From contig NZ_VIJZ01000010.1 in the NCBI RefSeq assembly GCF_006874425.1, positions 1-64,000 of the forward strand: DNA of 64,000 nt. The letters run 5' to 3'. Origin of the DNA: Paenibacillus ottowii. Lineage in GTDB: Bacteria; Bacillota; Bacilli; Paenibacillales; Paenibacillaceae. Below are positions 8,579-18,249 of this stretch, in pieces (position 1 is the first letter of the stretch; every line of letters starts with the position of its first letter). The notes below the pieces were generated by a model, which had not been told where the DNA came from, did no database searches, and saw only the letters and a list, made by a program, of their open reading frames with translations. The position numbers and the translations under genes are program-made.

Positions 8579-9784
8579 ATGTCTAAGCCAAAAGGATTCG
8601 AGATTCCTATAGGGGTTCGGGATTATCTCCCACGAGCAGTGTCGAAGCTGCGGGCCATTGAACTGAATGTACTCGCATGCATGGAGCGTTGGGGCTACCG
8701 CCAGATTATGACGCCTACGATGGAATACTACGATACAGTGGGAGTGGCTAGTTCTACTTCTGATCGGAAGCTGTTTAAATTGCTCAACAATCGGGGAACT
8801 ACGTTGGTACTTCGTTCTGATATGACCGCTCCAATTGCACGGGTGGTATCTTCGTTGCTTAAGGATGAGGAGGTCCCTCTTCGTCTCTCCTATCACGCCA
8901 ATGTATTTCGAGCGATTGAGGAAGAGGCAGGAAGAGAAGCGGAGTTTTTCCAAACAGGCGTGGAGCTGGTAGGCGATGACTCCCCTGAGGCTGATGCAGA
9001 GGTTGTTGCATTGGCCATTGCATCATTGCAGGCAGCAGGTGTTACCTCTTTTAAAATTGCCATGGGACATGTGGGCTTCCTGAACGGATTATTTGAAGAG
9101 ATCATTCCAGGTCGCCAGGCTGAACAGCAGGCGCTAAAAGAACTGCTGCTCAGTCGTGATGTAGTGGGCTATCGAACAGAAATTGAGGCTTTGGGTTTGG
9201 CCTCTGAGCATCGGGATAAGTTGGAGGCCATCCTTCGGCTGCGTGGCGGGAAGGAAATTTGCGAGCAGGCTACCCGCCTTAGTGTGGATCAGAAGACGCT
9301 TCAATCCATTGCACATTTGTGCGAGGTGTGGGAAGTGCTGGAGGCGTACGGCGTATCTGAACATGTGCTAGTTGATCTTACCATGATCGGGGATTTTTCA
9401 TATTATACAGGAATGACTTTTGAGGGCTATGCATCCGAAATTGGGTTCCCAGTTTGCAACGGAGGTCGTTATGACAATCTACTTCAGCAGTTTGGGCGAT
9501 CTGTCCCGGCAACGGGATTCGCATTGAAGACGAACCGAATCGTCGATGGTGTGGATGGTATCGCAATTGAAACGAAGCGCCCTGTACTTATTCGTTATGA
9601 CGAGCAGGGACGACAGGAGGCATTATCTGCAGCGGCACAGCTGCGTGCAGAGGGTTTTACTGTGGTGACAGGACTCACAGGAGGGCCGGAAGATCGACGT
9701 CATGAGCAGCAGGATCTGTACGCAGAGGTATACAGCTATACAGCCGCAGGAAGACAGCCAGTACAAAGGAGGGAATTGCCATGA
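8579..9784 (+). CDS. hisZ: ATP phosphoribosyltransferase regulatory subunit HisZ
   Basis: This is a 401-residue paralogue of histidyl-tRNA synthetase that activates the short form of HisG in the first step of histidine synthesis. The class II synthetase core is visible: IPIGVRDYLPR near the N-terminus, motif 2 (YHANVFRAIEEEAGREAEFFQTGVEL is a degenerate form), and a C-terminal GGRYDNLL. The ATG at 8579 follows a GAGGTGA site. A GTG nine bases earlier lies inside that site and was rejected. The 3' end overlaps hisG by 4 bases. The presence of HisZ fits the short HisG encoded next. Confidence 0.95.
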   Translation: MSKPKGFEIPIGVRDYLPRAVSKLRAIELNVLACMERWGYRQIMTPTMEYYDTVGVASSTSDRKLFKLLNNRGTTLVLRSDMTAPIARVVSSLLKDEEVPLRLSYHANVFRAIEEEAGREAEFFQTGVELVGDDSPEADAEVVALAIASLQAAGVTSFKIAMGHVGFLNGLFEEIIPGRQAEQQALKELLLSRDVVGYRTEIEALGLASEHRDKLEAILRLRGGKEICEQATRLSVDQKTLQSIAHLCEVWEVLEAYGVSEHVLVDLTMIGDFSYYTGMTFEGYASEIGFPVCNGGRYDNLLQQFGRSVPATGFALKTNRIVDGVDGIAIETKRPVLIRYDEQGRQEALSAAAQLRAEGFTVVTGLTGGPEDRRHEQQDLYAEVYSYTAAGRQPVQRRELP

Positions 9785-10425
9785 CGGAAACATTGAAGGT
9801 AGCCATGCCGAAGGGACGGATTTATAAGCAGGCTTCCGAGTTGTTTCGCCGGGCAGGAGTTCCCATTCCACTGGATGTGGACGAAACGCGCAAGCTGGTT
9901 ATTCCACTGCCTGAGCTGGGGATGGAATTTATTATGGCAAAGCCCGTCGATGTTCCTACGTATGTAGAGTACGGTGCAGCTGACATCGGTATTGTGGGTA
10001 AGGATGTTTTGCTGGAAGAAAACAAAGATGTATATGAGCTGCTGGATCTGGGGATTGCCCGTTGCCGCATGTCGGTGATTGCTTTACCCGATTGGCAACC
10101 AGGTATTCGTCAGCGGGTCGCTACCAAATATCCGAATGTGGCTTCCCAGTATTTTCGCGAGCAGGGTCAGCAGGTGGAGGTCATTAAGCTGAATGGCTCC
10201 ATCGAGCTGGCGCCGTTAATTGGTCTGGCAGATCGCATTGTAGATATGGTGGAGACGGGACAGACTTTGCGGGAGAACGGATTGGTTGAGCAGATCAGCA
10301 TACTGGATATTACCAGTCGTCTGATTGCCAACCGGGTCAGTTACCGGATGAAAAATAGTTCGATTCAGGCGTTGTGTGATCGATTGCATCGGGTGATTCC
10401 AACGGAGGTAGTACCGAAGGATTAA
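9781..10425 (+). CDS. hisG: ATP phosphoribosyltransferase, short form
   Basis: This is a 214-residue catalytic subunit that joins ATP and PRPP in the first step of histidine synthesis. It lacks the C-terminal regulatory domain of the long form (about 300 residues), so it needs HisZ. Typical motifs are MPKGRI at the start, YGAADIGIVGKD near 61-72, and the PRPP-binding loop IVDMVETGQTLRENGL around 160. The ATGA overlap with hisZ suggests coupled synthesis of the two partners. Confidence 0.96.
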   Translation: MTETLKVAMPKGRIYKQASELFRRAGVPIPLDVDETRKLVIPLPELGMEFIMAKPVDVPTYVEYGAADIGIVGKDVLLEENKDVYELLDLGIARCRMSVIALPDWQPGIRQRVATKYPNVASQYFREQGQQVEVIKLNGSIELAPLIGLADRIVDMVETGQTLRENGLVEQISILDITSRLIANRVSYRMKNSSIQALCDRLHRVIPTEVVPKD

Positions 10426-10488
10426 AGGAACGGAGCAACGGTTAAAGAGCATTCTGCAAGCAAGCTGCAGGTAAGGGGGAATGAGCAA

Positions 10489-11802
10489 ATGAAGATCATA
10501 GCAGCCCGTGATTTCAGTCTCCAACGAGAGGTGGATTACGGCACACCTGAGCAAAATGAGGCTGTACGTACCATTATTCAATCGGTACGCCAAGAGGGGG
10601 ATAAGGCTGTCCTGCGGTATACGGAAACGTTTGATGGTGTATCGCTGACAGCCGAGCAGCTTCGTGTGACAGATGAAGAATTGAAGTCGGCTTATGATAA
10701 AGTAGAGCCTTCATTTATACAGGCGATTCGAGAAGCAGCCGACCATATACGTGCTTTTCATATCAAGCAAAAGCGTAACTCTTGGATGGATTTGCAGCCA
10801 GACGGTAGCTTGCTCGGTCAAATCATCCGACCGTTGAAACGTGTAGGCGTGTATGTTCCGGGTGGTAAAGCTGCCTATCCTTCCTCGGTATTAATGAATG
10901 TTATTCCAGCTCAAGTGGCTGGAGTACCGGAGATTGTTATGGTGACACCCCCGGCGACAGGTGGCAAGGCAGGGATCGACCCCTATACACTGGTAGCTGC
11001 GGCAGAGGCTGGTGTAACGGAAATATACAGAGTTGGCGGAGCGCAGGCTATTGCCTCTCTTGCATATGGGACACATACTATTGAACCGGTCGATAAAATT
11101 TGCGGTCCCGGCAACATCTATGTAGCGTTGGCGAAGCGAGAGGTATACGGAGCAGTGGATATCGACAGTATTGCGGGACCGAGCGAAATTGTCGTATTGG
11201 CTGACGACACGGCGAACCCCTCTTATGTCGCAGCTGATCTACTTTCACAGGCGGAACATGACGAAATGGCCTCGGCCATTCTAGTTACGCCTTCGCAACG
11301 TCTGGCCGAAGAAGTATCAGTCGAGGTACAGCGCCAATTGGCGGAGCTGCCGCGCAGAGATATTGCTGCTGCATCGGTGGAGGCATATGGAGCCGTTATT
11401 GTCGTAAGCAATTTAGAAGAGGGCATCCGTATAGTCAACCGGCTTGCGCCAGAGCATTTGGAGATCATGACAGAGCAGCCGATGGAGCATATGGGGATGA
11501 TCGAAAATGCAGGAGCTATTTTTCTCGGGGCGTACAGCTCGGAGCCGGTAGGCGATTATTTTGCCGGACCTAATCATATTATTCCAACGAATGGAACGGC
11601 GCGCTTTTCCTCGCCAGTGGATATTGATGATTTTATTAAGAAGTCGAGTATGATCTATTACAGCAAGGAAGCGCTGCTGCGCAACGGAGAGACCATTATG
11701 CAACTTGCTCGGCATGAAGGACTGGAAGGGCACGCACGGGCGATACAAGTTCGATTGGACAATGAGAAGAAGGCGGTGGATGGCGATGGGGAACGAAAAT
11801 AA
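10489..11802 (+). CDS. hisD: Histidinol dehydrogenase
   Basis: This 437-residue enzyme performs the last two oxidations from histidinol to histidine, using NAD and a metal. Conserved segments include VGVYVPGGKAAYPSSVLMN around residues 118-136, GPGNIYVA near 205, DSIAGPSEI around 225-233, SQAEHD near 255 with metal-ligand Gln and His, and APEHLE near 325. It starts after an AAGGGGG site. It is separated from hisG by 63 bases with no terminator, and its end overlaps the start of hisB. Confidence 0.96.
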   Translation: MKIIAARDFSLQREVDYGTPEQNEAVRTIIQSVRQEGDKAVLRYTETFDGVSLTAEQLRVTDEELKSAYDKVEPSFIQAIREAADHIRAFHIKQKRNSWMDLQPDGSLLGQIIRPLKRVGVYVPGGKAAYPSSVLMNVIPAQVAGVPEIVMVTPPATGGKAGIDPYTLVAAAEAGVTEIYRVGGAQAIASLAYGTHTIEPVDKICGPGNIYVALAKREVYGAVDIDSIAGPSEIVVLADDTANPSYVAADLLSQAEHDEMASAILVTPSQRLAEEVSVEVQRQLAELPRRDIAAASVEAYGAVIVVSNLEEGIRIVNRLAPEHLEIMTEQPMEHMGMIENAGAIFLGAYSSEPVGDYFAGPNHIIPTNGTARFSSPVDIDDFIKKSSMIYYSKEALLRNGETIMQLARHEGLEGHARAIQVRLDNEKKAVDGDGERK

Positions 11803-12394
11803 CAAAGCAGAGCGTACAGGCAGTGTTAGTCGGAAAACGAACGAAACAGATATTCAGCTATCATTTGCAGTAGATGGTACAGGGCAAGCAGAGATTGAGA
11901 CGGATGTTCCTTTTCTGAATCACATGCTGGATTTGTTCACGAAGCACGGACAATTTGATCTGAACGTACAGGCCAGAGGGGATGTGGATATCGACGATCA
12001 CCATACCGTCGAGGACATTGGGATCTGTCTAGGGCAAACCTTGCTGGAAGCATTGGGTGATAAAAAAGGCATCAAGCGTTATGCCAGCGTCTTTGTACCG
12101 ATGGATGAGGCACTCGCGCAAGTTGTTATTGATCTGAGCAACCGACCTCACTTTGAGTATCGTGCAGAGTATCCGTCTCAGCAGGTAGGCAGCTTCTCGA
12201 CAGAGCTGGTGCATGAATTTCTATGGAAATTTGCGTTGGAAGCGCGTATGACGCTACACGTCATTGTGCATTACGGGCAAAATACCCACCATATGATTGA
12301 GGCAGTGTTCAAAGCCTTGGGCCGTGCATTGGATGAGGCGACCTCCATTGATCCACGAGTGACAGGAGTGCCTTCAACGAAGGGAGTGCTGTAG
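11780..12394 (+). CDS. hisB: Imidazoleglycerol-phosphate dehydratase
   Basis: This is a monofunctional IGP dehydratase of about 204 residues. Manganese-binding motifs DDHHTVED and, near the C-terminus, HHMIEA are visible, as is the family pattern FLNHMLD. There is no histidinol-phosphatase domain, so that step must come from another enzyme (see the PHP gene at 15392). The start was placed at the ATG at 11780, with an alternative ATG at 11786. Both follow the AAGAAGGCGGTGG stretch and overlap the end of hisD. A longer open frame upstream has no homology. Confidence 0.93.
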   Translation: MAMGNENNKAERTGSVSRKTNETDIQLSFAVDGTGQAEIETDVPFLNHMLDLFTKHGQFDLNVQARGDVDIDDHHTVEDIGICLGQTLLEALGDKKGIKRYASVFVPMDEALAQVVIDLSNRPHFEYRAEYPSQQVGSFSTELVHEFLWKFALEARMTLHVIVHYGQNTHHMIEAVFKALGRALDEATSIDPRVTGVPSTKGVL

Positions 12395-12397
12395 TCC

Positions 12398-13027
12398 ATG
12401 TCCATTGCCATTGTGGATTACGGTAGAGGGAATCTGCATAGTGTGAGCAAGGCGGTTGAGCGCCTTGGCTATGAGGCTGTAGTGACAGGAGATGCTCAAG
12501 TGATTCGTGCCTCCAGCGGTGTGATTTTGCCGGGTGTAGGAGCTTTCGGAGACGCGATGGAGCATCTGCGTTCCAGCGGATTAGATCGGGTTATTCAGGA
12601 AGTTGCAGGTGCCGGACAACCGCTGCTCGGTGTTTGTTTGGGAATGCAGCTATTGTTCACTCGTGGTGAAGAATATGGAAGTCACGAAGGGCTTGATATT
12701 TTACCAGGCGAGGTCGTTCGGTTTGCTCCTGATCTGGGCGTTAAAGTGCCGCATATGGGCTGGAATCGTCTGCATATCACCCAGCCAGAGCACCCGTTAT
12801 TGCAGGATTTGGAGGAAGGGCATGTGTATTTTGTGCATTCCTATCATGCAAAGCCGGAGATCGAAAGTGACCTGCTGGCAGTAACCGACTATGGCGGACC
12901 TGTAACGGCTATCGTAGGGAGAGGACAGGTATACGGCATGCAGTTTCATCCAGAGAAAAGCGGAGAAATGGGAATGCGTCTACTTCGTCGGTTTTTGGAA
13001 TTGGCGGAAGCGGAAAAGCGAGCATAG
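12398..13027 (+). CDS. hisH: Imidazole glycerol phosphate synthase, glutamine amidotransferase subunit
   Basis: This is a 209-residue class I glutamine amidotransferase that supplies ammonia to HisF. The nucleophile Cys sits in GVCLGMQLLF near residue 80, and the His/Glu of the catalytic triad lie in GMQFHPEKSG near 190. It lies 3 bases after hisB and its ATG follows a GAGTGCTGTAG stretch. A 93-base gap to hisA follows. Confidence 0.96.
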   Translation: MSIAIVDYGRGNLHSVSKAVERLGYEAVVTGDAQVIRASSGVILPGVGAFGDAMEHLRSSGLDRVIQEVAGAGQPLLGVCLGMQLLFTRGEEYGSHEGLDILPGEVVRFAPDLGVKVPHMGWNRLHITQPEHPLLQDLEEGHVYFVHSYHAKPEIESDLLAVTDYGGPVTAIVGRGQVYGMQFHPEKSGEMGMRLLRRFLELAEAEKRA

Positions 13028-13120
13028 CTGCTTGAGCGTAAGTTGTTGATAAGCCCAATTCTGGGCGTTGTTGGGTGCCAGGATATATAGCTGTTGATTA
13101 GCTCATAAGGGGGTCATACT

Positions 13121-13852
13121 TTGTTCACGATATACCCGGCGATTGATATTCGCGATGGCAAATGTGTACGACTGGTACAAGGAGATTATAACCAGGAGAC
13201 AATATACAACGAGAACCCGGTGGAAGTAGCACGAGAATGGGAGCGTTTGGGCGGCTCCTACATTCATTTAGTTGATTTGGATGGTGCCAAAGCAGGCCAA
13301 CCCGTGAACGATGCGCTCATTGGACGGATCGCTTCTGCGGTGCAAGTGCCCGTGCAAGTGGGCGGCGGGTTACGTACGCGCGAGCATGTGGAGCGGCTGT
13401 TGTCGCTGGGCGTGAGCCGGGTGATTTTGGGTACGGCAGCTATTGAGAATCGTGCTTTTACGGAAGCGGTATTGGGTACCTACGGTGATCGGATCGCCAT
13501 CGGTCTGGATGCGCGGAATGGCTATGTGGCCACACGAGGGTGGCTCGAAACCTCGGAGGTCCGAGCAGATGAGTTGGCTGCTGAGCTGGCCTCCAAGGGA
13601 GCGGAGACATTTATTTTCACAGATATCTCCCGCGACGGTATGATGCAGGGTCCGAATGTGGAGGCGATCGCAGCTCTTGCCAAAAGCAGTGGCCGAACCG
13701 TGATTGCATCCGGTGGTGTCAGCAAGATGGATGATCTAATCACACTGAGCACCTATGCGAACGAAGGCGTAGGTGGTGCTATTGTGGGTAAAGCATTGTA
13801 TACAGGGAGCATTGATTTACAGGTTGCCGTACAAGCTGTAGCAAAGGCATAG
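13121..13852 (+). CDS. hisA: Phosphoribosylformimino-5-aminoimidazole carboxamide ribotide isomerase
   Basis: This is a 243-residue (beta/alpha)8 barrel that isomerises ProFAR to PRFAR. N-terminal AIDIRDGKCVRL carries the catalytic Asp, phosphate-binding GGGLRT and IASGGVS motifs follow, and TDISRDGMMQGPN holds the second catalytic Asp. The start is TTG with AAGGGGG about 7 bases before it. The 93 bases between hisH and hisA hold no terminator. Confidence 0.96.
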   Translation: MFTIYPAIDIRDGKCVRLVQGDYNQETIYNENPVEVAREWERLGGSYIHLVDLDGAKAGQPVNDALIGRIASAVQVPVQVGGGLRTREHVERLLSLGVSRVILGTAAIENRAFTEAVLGTYGDRIAIGLDARNGYVATRGWLETSEVRADELAAELASKGAETFIFTDISRDGMMQGPNVEAIAALAKSSGRTVIASGGVSKMDDLITLSTYANEGVGGAIVGKALYTGSIDLQVAVQAVAKA

Positions 13853-13863
13853 GGGGAGTAGGC

Positions 13864-14622
13864 ATGCTGGCTAAACGTATTATTCCCTGCCTGGATGTAA
13901 AGGATGGCAGGGTGGTTAAGGGCGTTAATTTTGTGAACTTACGCGATGCGGGTGATCCGGTGGAACTGGCTGCGCTTTATGACCGGGAAGGGGCGGACGA
14001 AATCGTATTTTTGGATATTTCCGCTTCGGTTGAAGGCCGTGCCACAATGGAAGAAGTAGTTCGCCAGACAGCCGGGGAAATTGCCATTCCTTTCACCGTA
14101 GGTGGCGGGATATCTCATGTCGACGATATGAAACGCATTTTACGTGCTGGTGCTGATAAAATAGGCGTAAATACGGCGGCTGTTCGTAACCCGCAGCTGA
14201 TTGCAGAAGGTGCGCGCAGCTTTGGTTCACAATGTATCGTTGTTGCCATCGATGCCAAGTACAATGAGGCGTGGGGCGAATGGGAAGTATACACGCACGG
14301 AGGCCGCACGCCATCGGGTATTCGAGCCTTGGCCTGGGCCAAGGAAGCAGAGCGGCTGGGGGCCGGTGAGATTCTGCTGACCAGCATGAATGCAGACGGA
14401 ACCAAGGATGGCTTTGACCTGCCGCTGACTTCCGCGGTTTCGGATACCGTAGGGGTTCCAGTGATTGCTTCCGGCGGTGCAGGCAAACAGGAGCATTTCT
14501 ATGACGTGTTTACGTCAGGCAAGGCGGATGCTGGATTAGCAGCAACGATTTTTCACTATAAAGAAATCGGAATCCCTGAGCTGAAACGGGATTTGAAGCG
14601 CAGAGGAGTGGAGATACGATGA
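13864..14622 (+). CDS. hisF: Imidazole glycerol phosphate synthase, cyclase subunit
   Basis: This is a 252-residue barrel subunit that turns PRFAR and ammonia into IGP and AICAR. The start LAKRIIPCLDVKDGRVVKG contains catalytic Asp11, and FLDISAS, GGGI, and LTSMNADGTKDGFD with the second catalytic Asp (about 130) follow. It lies 11 bases after hisA. Its stop overlaps the start of the hisIE gene (ATGA). Confidence 0.97.
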   Translation: MLAKRIIPCLDVKDGRVVKGVNFVNLRDAGDPVELAALYDREGADEIVFLDISASVEGRATMEEVVRQTAGEIAIPFTVGGGISHVDDMKRILRAGADKIGVNTAAVRNPQLIAEGARSFGSQCIVVAIDAKYNEAWGEWEVYTHGGRTPSGIRALAWAKEAERLGAGEILLTSMNADGTKDGFDLPLTSAVSDTVGVPVIASGGAGKQEHFYDVFTSGKADAGLAATIFHYKEIGIPELKRDLKRRGVEIR

Positions 14623-15356
14623 GCAGTGAATTGAACCAACAGCTATCTCTGGAGCAGATATTGGATAATGTCCGCTGGAATGAGGCAGGGCTTGTCTCGG
14701 TGATTGTGCAGAATGATGCTACGCTTCAGGTGTTGACGCTGGCCTATATGAACCGCGAGTCGCTGAAGCTGTCTTTGGAGTCAGGAGAGACCTGGTTCTG
14801 GTCACGTTCCAGACAGGAGCTGTGGCACAAGGGGGCAACTTCTGGGAATACGCAAAAGATCTCTTCCATCCAGCTTGATTGTGACGGCGACGCTCTATTG
14901 GTGCGTGTCATTCCAAGCGGTCCTGCCTGTCATACAGGCGCAACGAGTTGCTTTTCTCGTGATATTTCCGCGCCAGGGACAGCCGTAACACCTGCTGTAG
15001 GAAATGAAGGAGCTCAGTTGACAAATCGTACCGATGTGATTTCCAGTGTTTCAGAAGGTCGTTTTGAGGTGCTTGCCCAATTGGAGGCAATTATTAAGGA
15101 ACGCGAGGAGACACGTCCTGAAGGAGCCTATACGACCTATCTCTTTGACAAAGGCGTAGACAAAATCCTGAAAAAGGTTGGCGAAGAAGCCTCCGAGACC
15201 ATCATTGCAGCCAAAAATAAAGATAATGAAGAGTTGCGCCTGGAGGTCAGCGACTTGATTTATCACCTGTTGGTGCTGTTGCAGGAGCGCAAGCTACCAC
15301 TCGATGACGTGCTGGCTGAGCTGAATCGACGTCATGAACGCCCTCGTCGTGATTAG
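14619..15356 (+). CDS. hisI: Bifunctional phosphoribosyl-AMP cyclohydrolase / phosphoribosyl-ATP pyrophosphatase
   Basis: This is a 245-residue HisI-HisE fusion for steps 2 and 3 of histidine synthesis. The HisI domain (about 12-115) contains TWFWSRSRQELWHKGATSGN and the metal ligands in DCDGDALL and GPACHTGATSCF. The HisE domain (about 145-240) contains YTTYLFDKGVDKILKKVGEE. A linker of about 35 residues, rich in Thr, Ser and Ala, joins them and looks longer than usual. It overlaps hisF by 4 bases. Confidence 0.95.
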   Translation: MSSELNQQLSLEQILDNVRWNEAGLVSVIVQNDATLQVLTLAYMNRESLKLSLESGETWFWSRSRQELWHKGATSGNTQKISSIQLDCDGDALLVRVIPSGPACHTGATSCFSRDISAPGTAVTPAVGNEGAQLTNRTDVISSVSEGRFEVLAQLEAIIKEREETRPEGAYTTYLFDKGVDKILKKVGEEASETIIAAKNKDNEELRLEVSDLIYHLLVLLQERKLPLDDVLAELNRRHERPRRD

Positions 15357-15391
15357 GACGTGTGCTGCATTGTATGAAAGGGGAGGGCTGC

Positions 15392-16216
15392 ATGAAAATT
15401 GACTATCATACGCATCATTCTCGCTGCGGGCATGCGATAGGAAGCCTGGAGGAGTATGTACAGCAGGGGATTCGACTGGGGCTGGATCAGCTGGGCCTGT
15501 CCGATCATATGCCGCTGCTGCATGTAGAACCGGCCAACTATTATCCAGAAATGGCGATGCCTATGGATGAGCTGCCCCGATACGTGGAAGAATGCTTGGA
15601 TCTGAAGGAGCGCTATAAAGAGCAAATTGATATTCGTGTTGGTTTGGAAGGCGACTACATCGAGGGCTGGGAACGTGAAATCGAAAATATCATCCATGCA
15701 TACCCATGGGATTATGTAATTGGTTCCGTTCACTTCCTCGGTGAGTGGGATGTCACTGACTTCCGTCAGGTACACCATTGGGAAGGTAAAAATGTGCTGG
15801 AGGTGTACCGCTCGTATTATGACGCGGTTTCCAAGGCGGCCGCGACCGGTTTGTATGACATCATGGGTCATTTGGATGTCATTAAGCGCTTCGGCTATCA
15901 TCCGAAGCCAGAGGAAGAGGAGGAGTTGCGTGAATTGGAGCGCTCCGCACTCTCAGCCGTAGCCCGCAGCGGTCGGGCTATGGAACTGAATGCCTCAGGG
16001 CTTTCCAAACCCTGTGCTGAAATGTTCCCGAGCCGTCGCATGCTGGAGGAGGCTTTTACGCTAGGTATCCCTTTAACCATCGGCTCGGATGCTCATGATC
16101 CGGCAAAGCTGGCTGAGCACCTGGAGAAGGCGCGCGCGCTTTTATATGAGGTTGGCTATCGCGAGCTTGCTGTATTTGAGCAACGTGAACGTTCACAGGT
16201 TCCGCTGACGTTATAA
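15392..16216 (+). CDS. hisJ: Histidinol-phosphatase, PHP type (HisJ/HisK)
   Basis: This is a 274-residue member of the PHP phosphoesterase family. The metal-binding start DYHTHHSRCGHA (His6, His8), the LSDHMPL motif, and ligands in GSVHFLG, MGHLDVIKRFG and IGSDAHDP are all visible. It probably dephosphorylates histidinol phosphate, the step that the monofunctional HisB lacks. The ATG at 15392 follows AGGGGAGGG. An earlier in-frame start at 15362 has no site. It is the last gene of the operon. hisC (aminotransferase) is not in the cluster. Confidence 0.92.
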   Translation: MKIDYHTHHSRCGHAIGSLEEYVQQGIRLGLDQLGLSDHMPLLHVEPANYYPEMAMPMDELPRYVEECLDLKERYKEQIDIRVGLEGDYIEGWEREIENIIHAYPWDYVIGSVHFLGEWDVTDFRQVHHWEGKNVLEVYRSYYDAVSKAAATGLYDIMGHLDVIKRFGYHPKPEEEEELRELERSALSAVARSGRAMELNASGLSKPCAEMFPSRRMLEEAFTLGIPLTIGSDAHDPAKLAEHLEKARALLYEVGYRELAVFEQRERSQVPLTL

Positions 16217-16245
16217 TACTATATTAAATGTTGTATCCAGTAACT

Positions 16246-16300
16246 AGCCGAACGCTCCTTTTATACAGGGAAAATGCGCTCGGCTATTTAGCGTATTTTT
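16246..16300 (+). terminator. Possible terminator of the his operon
   Basis: AGCCGAACGCTCCTTTT pairs imperfectly with GGAAAATGCGCTCGGCT, and ATTTAGCGTATTTTT follows. The stem is good but the T tract is displaced from it. Confidence 0.55.
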
Positions 16301-16440
16301 GTATATGTATCTATCGGGGTACGAGCACGAAACCGTTTTTTGGAATAAGGCAGGATCGACTGTCAAGTCGTTTTGAAGTTGTGGTATACTGAAGGGTATG
16401 AACATGTCAGTTACTTTTAAAGGAGGTGCCTTGGTTATTT

Positions 16441-18210
16441 ATGAAAGGGAAACATCTGCGAGTTTCGGAACCTAGCCCTAAGATTATTGCTTTGCGTTTC
16501 GACGCATCTTTCTTTTTTGAGAAAGCTGTGCGCTCGCTTGATCGCAATCATTATGACAAGGCATTGAAATATTTTCGCAAAGCCGTTGAATATGAACCGG
16601 ATAATCCGGTGAATCATTGCAATATGGCGGGTATATTATCAGAGATGGGGGATTATGCAGGTTCAAATGAGATCCTATCCTCTGTTCTGAGTGACGTAGA
16701 CTCGTCAATGACAGAATGTTATTTCTATATGGCGAATAATTACGCTAATATGGAGCAGTTTGAAGAAGCGGAAAAAGCATTGGTCACGTACCTGGAGGAG
16801 GACGAAGAAGGCCAGTTTCTTGATGAAGCCGAGGAGATGATGGAGCTGCTCTATTATGAGCTGGACCGTCCAACGAAGCTGAACCGTATTAAGGCCCGGC
16901 AGGGAGTGGTCGAGCATGATCAGGCCCGTGTTCTGCTGGAGGAAGGAAAGTTTGCTCAGGCAGCCCAACTGCTTAAGCAAATTTCTGAGGAGCAACCTGA
17001 CATGTTCGCTGCGCGGAATAATCTGGCGCTAGCGTATTACTACATGGGATTGTTCCAAAATGCTAAGGCTACCATTATTCAAGTGTTGGAGGATGAGCCG
17101 GGTAATTTACACGCATTGTGTAACTTGGCGATTTTTTATCAGCACGAAGGCGGCGGCCCGGAATTGGATCGTCTGGTTCAAACCTTGGCGGTCACAATAC
17201 CGTTTCAGGAGGAGCAGGTATTCAAGCTGGCGACTACTATGGGGATTCTCGGACGCCATGAGGAGGCCTACAGACATTTCCGTAGATTGCTTCATGGCGG
17301 TGGAGAGAACAAAGCGGACGCCTCTTTGTACCATTACACGGCGGTAGCTGCCAGCAATACGGGAAGATACGCGGAAGCTCGGCGGTTATGGAGTCATTTG
17401 CAAAAGCAGGATGCCTCTTCGGAGGTTCCGAGATTTTTCCTGTCCAGATTGGAAGAGCTTCAGCAGGAAGGTACACCGCTGCAAGTGCTCAGCTATCATT
17501 ATCATCTCCCGTTTGAGGAGCAATTCCGCATGTGGGAGAAGTTTGGCGCTGAGCAGGTACCGGACAGTATGAAGAAGGACCCGCTAATCCGATCATCTTT
17601 CTTCTGGGCCTTGCGTCACGGAGACCGGGCGACTCAGCTTCAGGTCATTCAGGCGTTAAGCCTGATCGGTGACGATGAGGTTCGCCAGGCACTGGAGTCC
17701 TTTGTAGAAGATCCGGATCAGGATAGTGAACTCAAACGCCGTGCTTTGCAAGTATTGCAAGAGCTGGCAGAGCGGAATGAACAGAATACACCTACGGATA
17801 CAGAGCATCCTGAGCGGTTGGAGGCTGAAAAGGCTCCATATGCAACTGAAGGTGATAGCTGTGCTTCGCCAGTTGATCCACAATGGCAGGCCGTGCTCGA
17901 TAAGGTACTGACCGTCACGAACAAGTCATCCGATCCGGCCATGCAGCATGATTTGAGATCACTTTGGCTGGAGTATTTGGATCGGCTTGCTCCAGAAGTT
18001 CCGATGGTTCAGCATACTGAGGGGTGGGCAGCTGCGCTGGAGTATTTGACAGCCAAGATGCATCATCATTCAGTCACCTATCAGGAAGTAGCCGACCGCT
18101 ATGGTATTTCCGTATCGACCGTAAGCCGCTACGCACGTCAAATTGACAGCGTGTGTGGTATCAAGCAGAAGCTAAAGCAGCCGCTCTCCACGTTTAAAAA
18201 GCAGGTCTAG
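16441..18210 (+). CDS. yvcD: TPR-repeat protein, YvcD type
   Basis: This is about a 589-residue cytoplasmic protein with tetratricopeptide repeats over roughly residues 30-340, for example ALKYFRKAVEYEPDNPVNHC and AQLLKQISEEQPDMFAARNN. A HEAT-like stretch and an acidic linker follow. The C-terminal 80 residues end in a helix-turn-helix-like segment (TYQEVADRYGISVSTVSRYA). The ATG at 16441 is 13 bases after a perfect AGGAGGT, a slightly long spacing. An in-frame GTG lies inside that site and was rejected. As in B. subtilis the gene precedes trxB. Its function is unknown, and the HTH-like end suggests a nucleic-acid role but that is inference. Confidence 0.8.
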   Translation: MKGKHLRVSEPSPKIIALRFDASFFFEKAVRSLDRNHYDKALKYFRKAVEYEPDNPVNHCNMAGILSEMGDYAGSNEILSSVLSDVDSSMTECYFYMANNYANMEQFEEAEKALVTYLEEDEEGQFLDEAEEMMELLYYELDRPTKLNRIKARQGVVEHDQARVLLEEGKFAQAAQLLKQISEEQPDMFAARNNLALAYYYMGLFQNAKATIIQVLEDEPGNLHALCNLAIFYQHEGGGPELDRLVQTLAVTIPFQEEQVFKLATTMGILGRHEEAYRHFRRLLHGGGENKADASLYHYTAVAASNTGRYAEARRLWSHLQKQDASSEVPRFFLSRLEELQQEGTPLQVLSYHYHLPFEEQFRMWEKFGAEQVPDSMKKDPLIRSSFFWALRHGDRATQLQVIQALSLIGDDEVRQALESFVEDPDQDSELKRRALQVLQELAERNEQNTPTDTEHPERLEAEKAPYATEGDSCASPVDPQWQAVLDKVLTVTNKSSDPAMQHDLRSLWLEYLDRLAPEVPMVQHTEGWAAALEYLTAKMHHHSVTYQEVADRYGISVSTVSRYARQIDSVCGIKQKLKQPLSTFKKQV

Positions 18211-18249
18211 GACCTGCTCCAAACATCACTTAAAGGAGGCAACAAACGT

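Noticed and set aside
8398..8579. T-box leader for the his operon
   Set aside because: No specifier stem, no T-box consensus and no terminator/antiterminator pair were found in the short leader.
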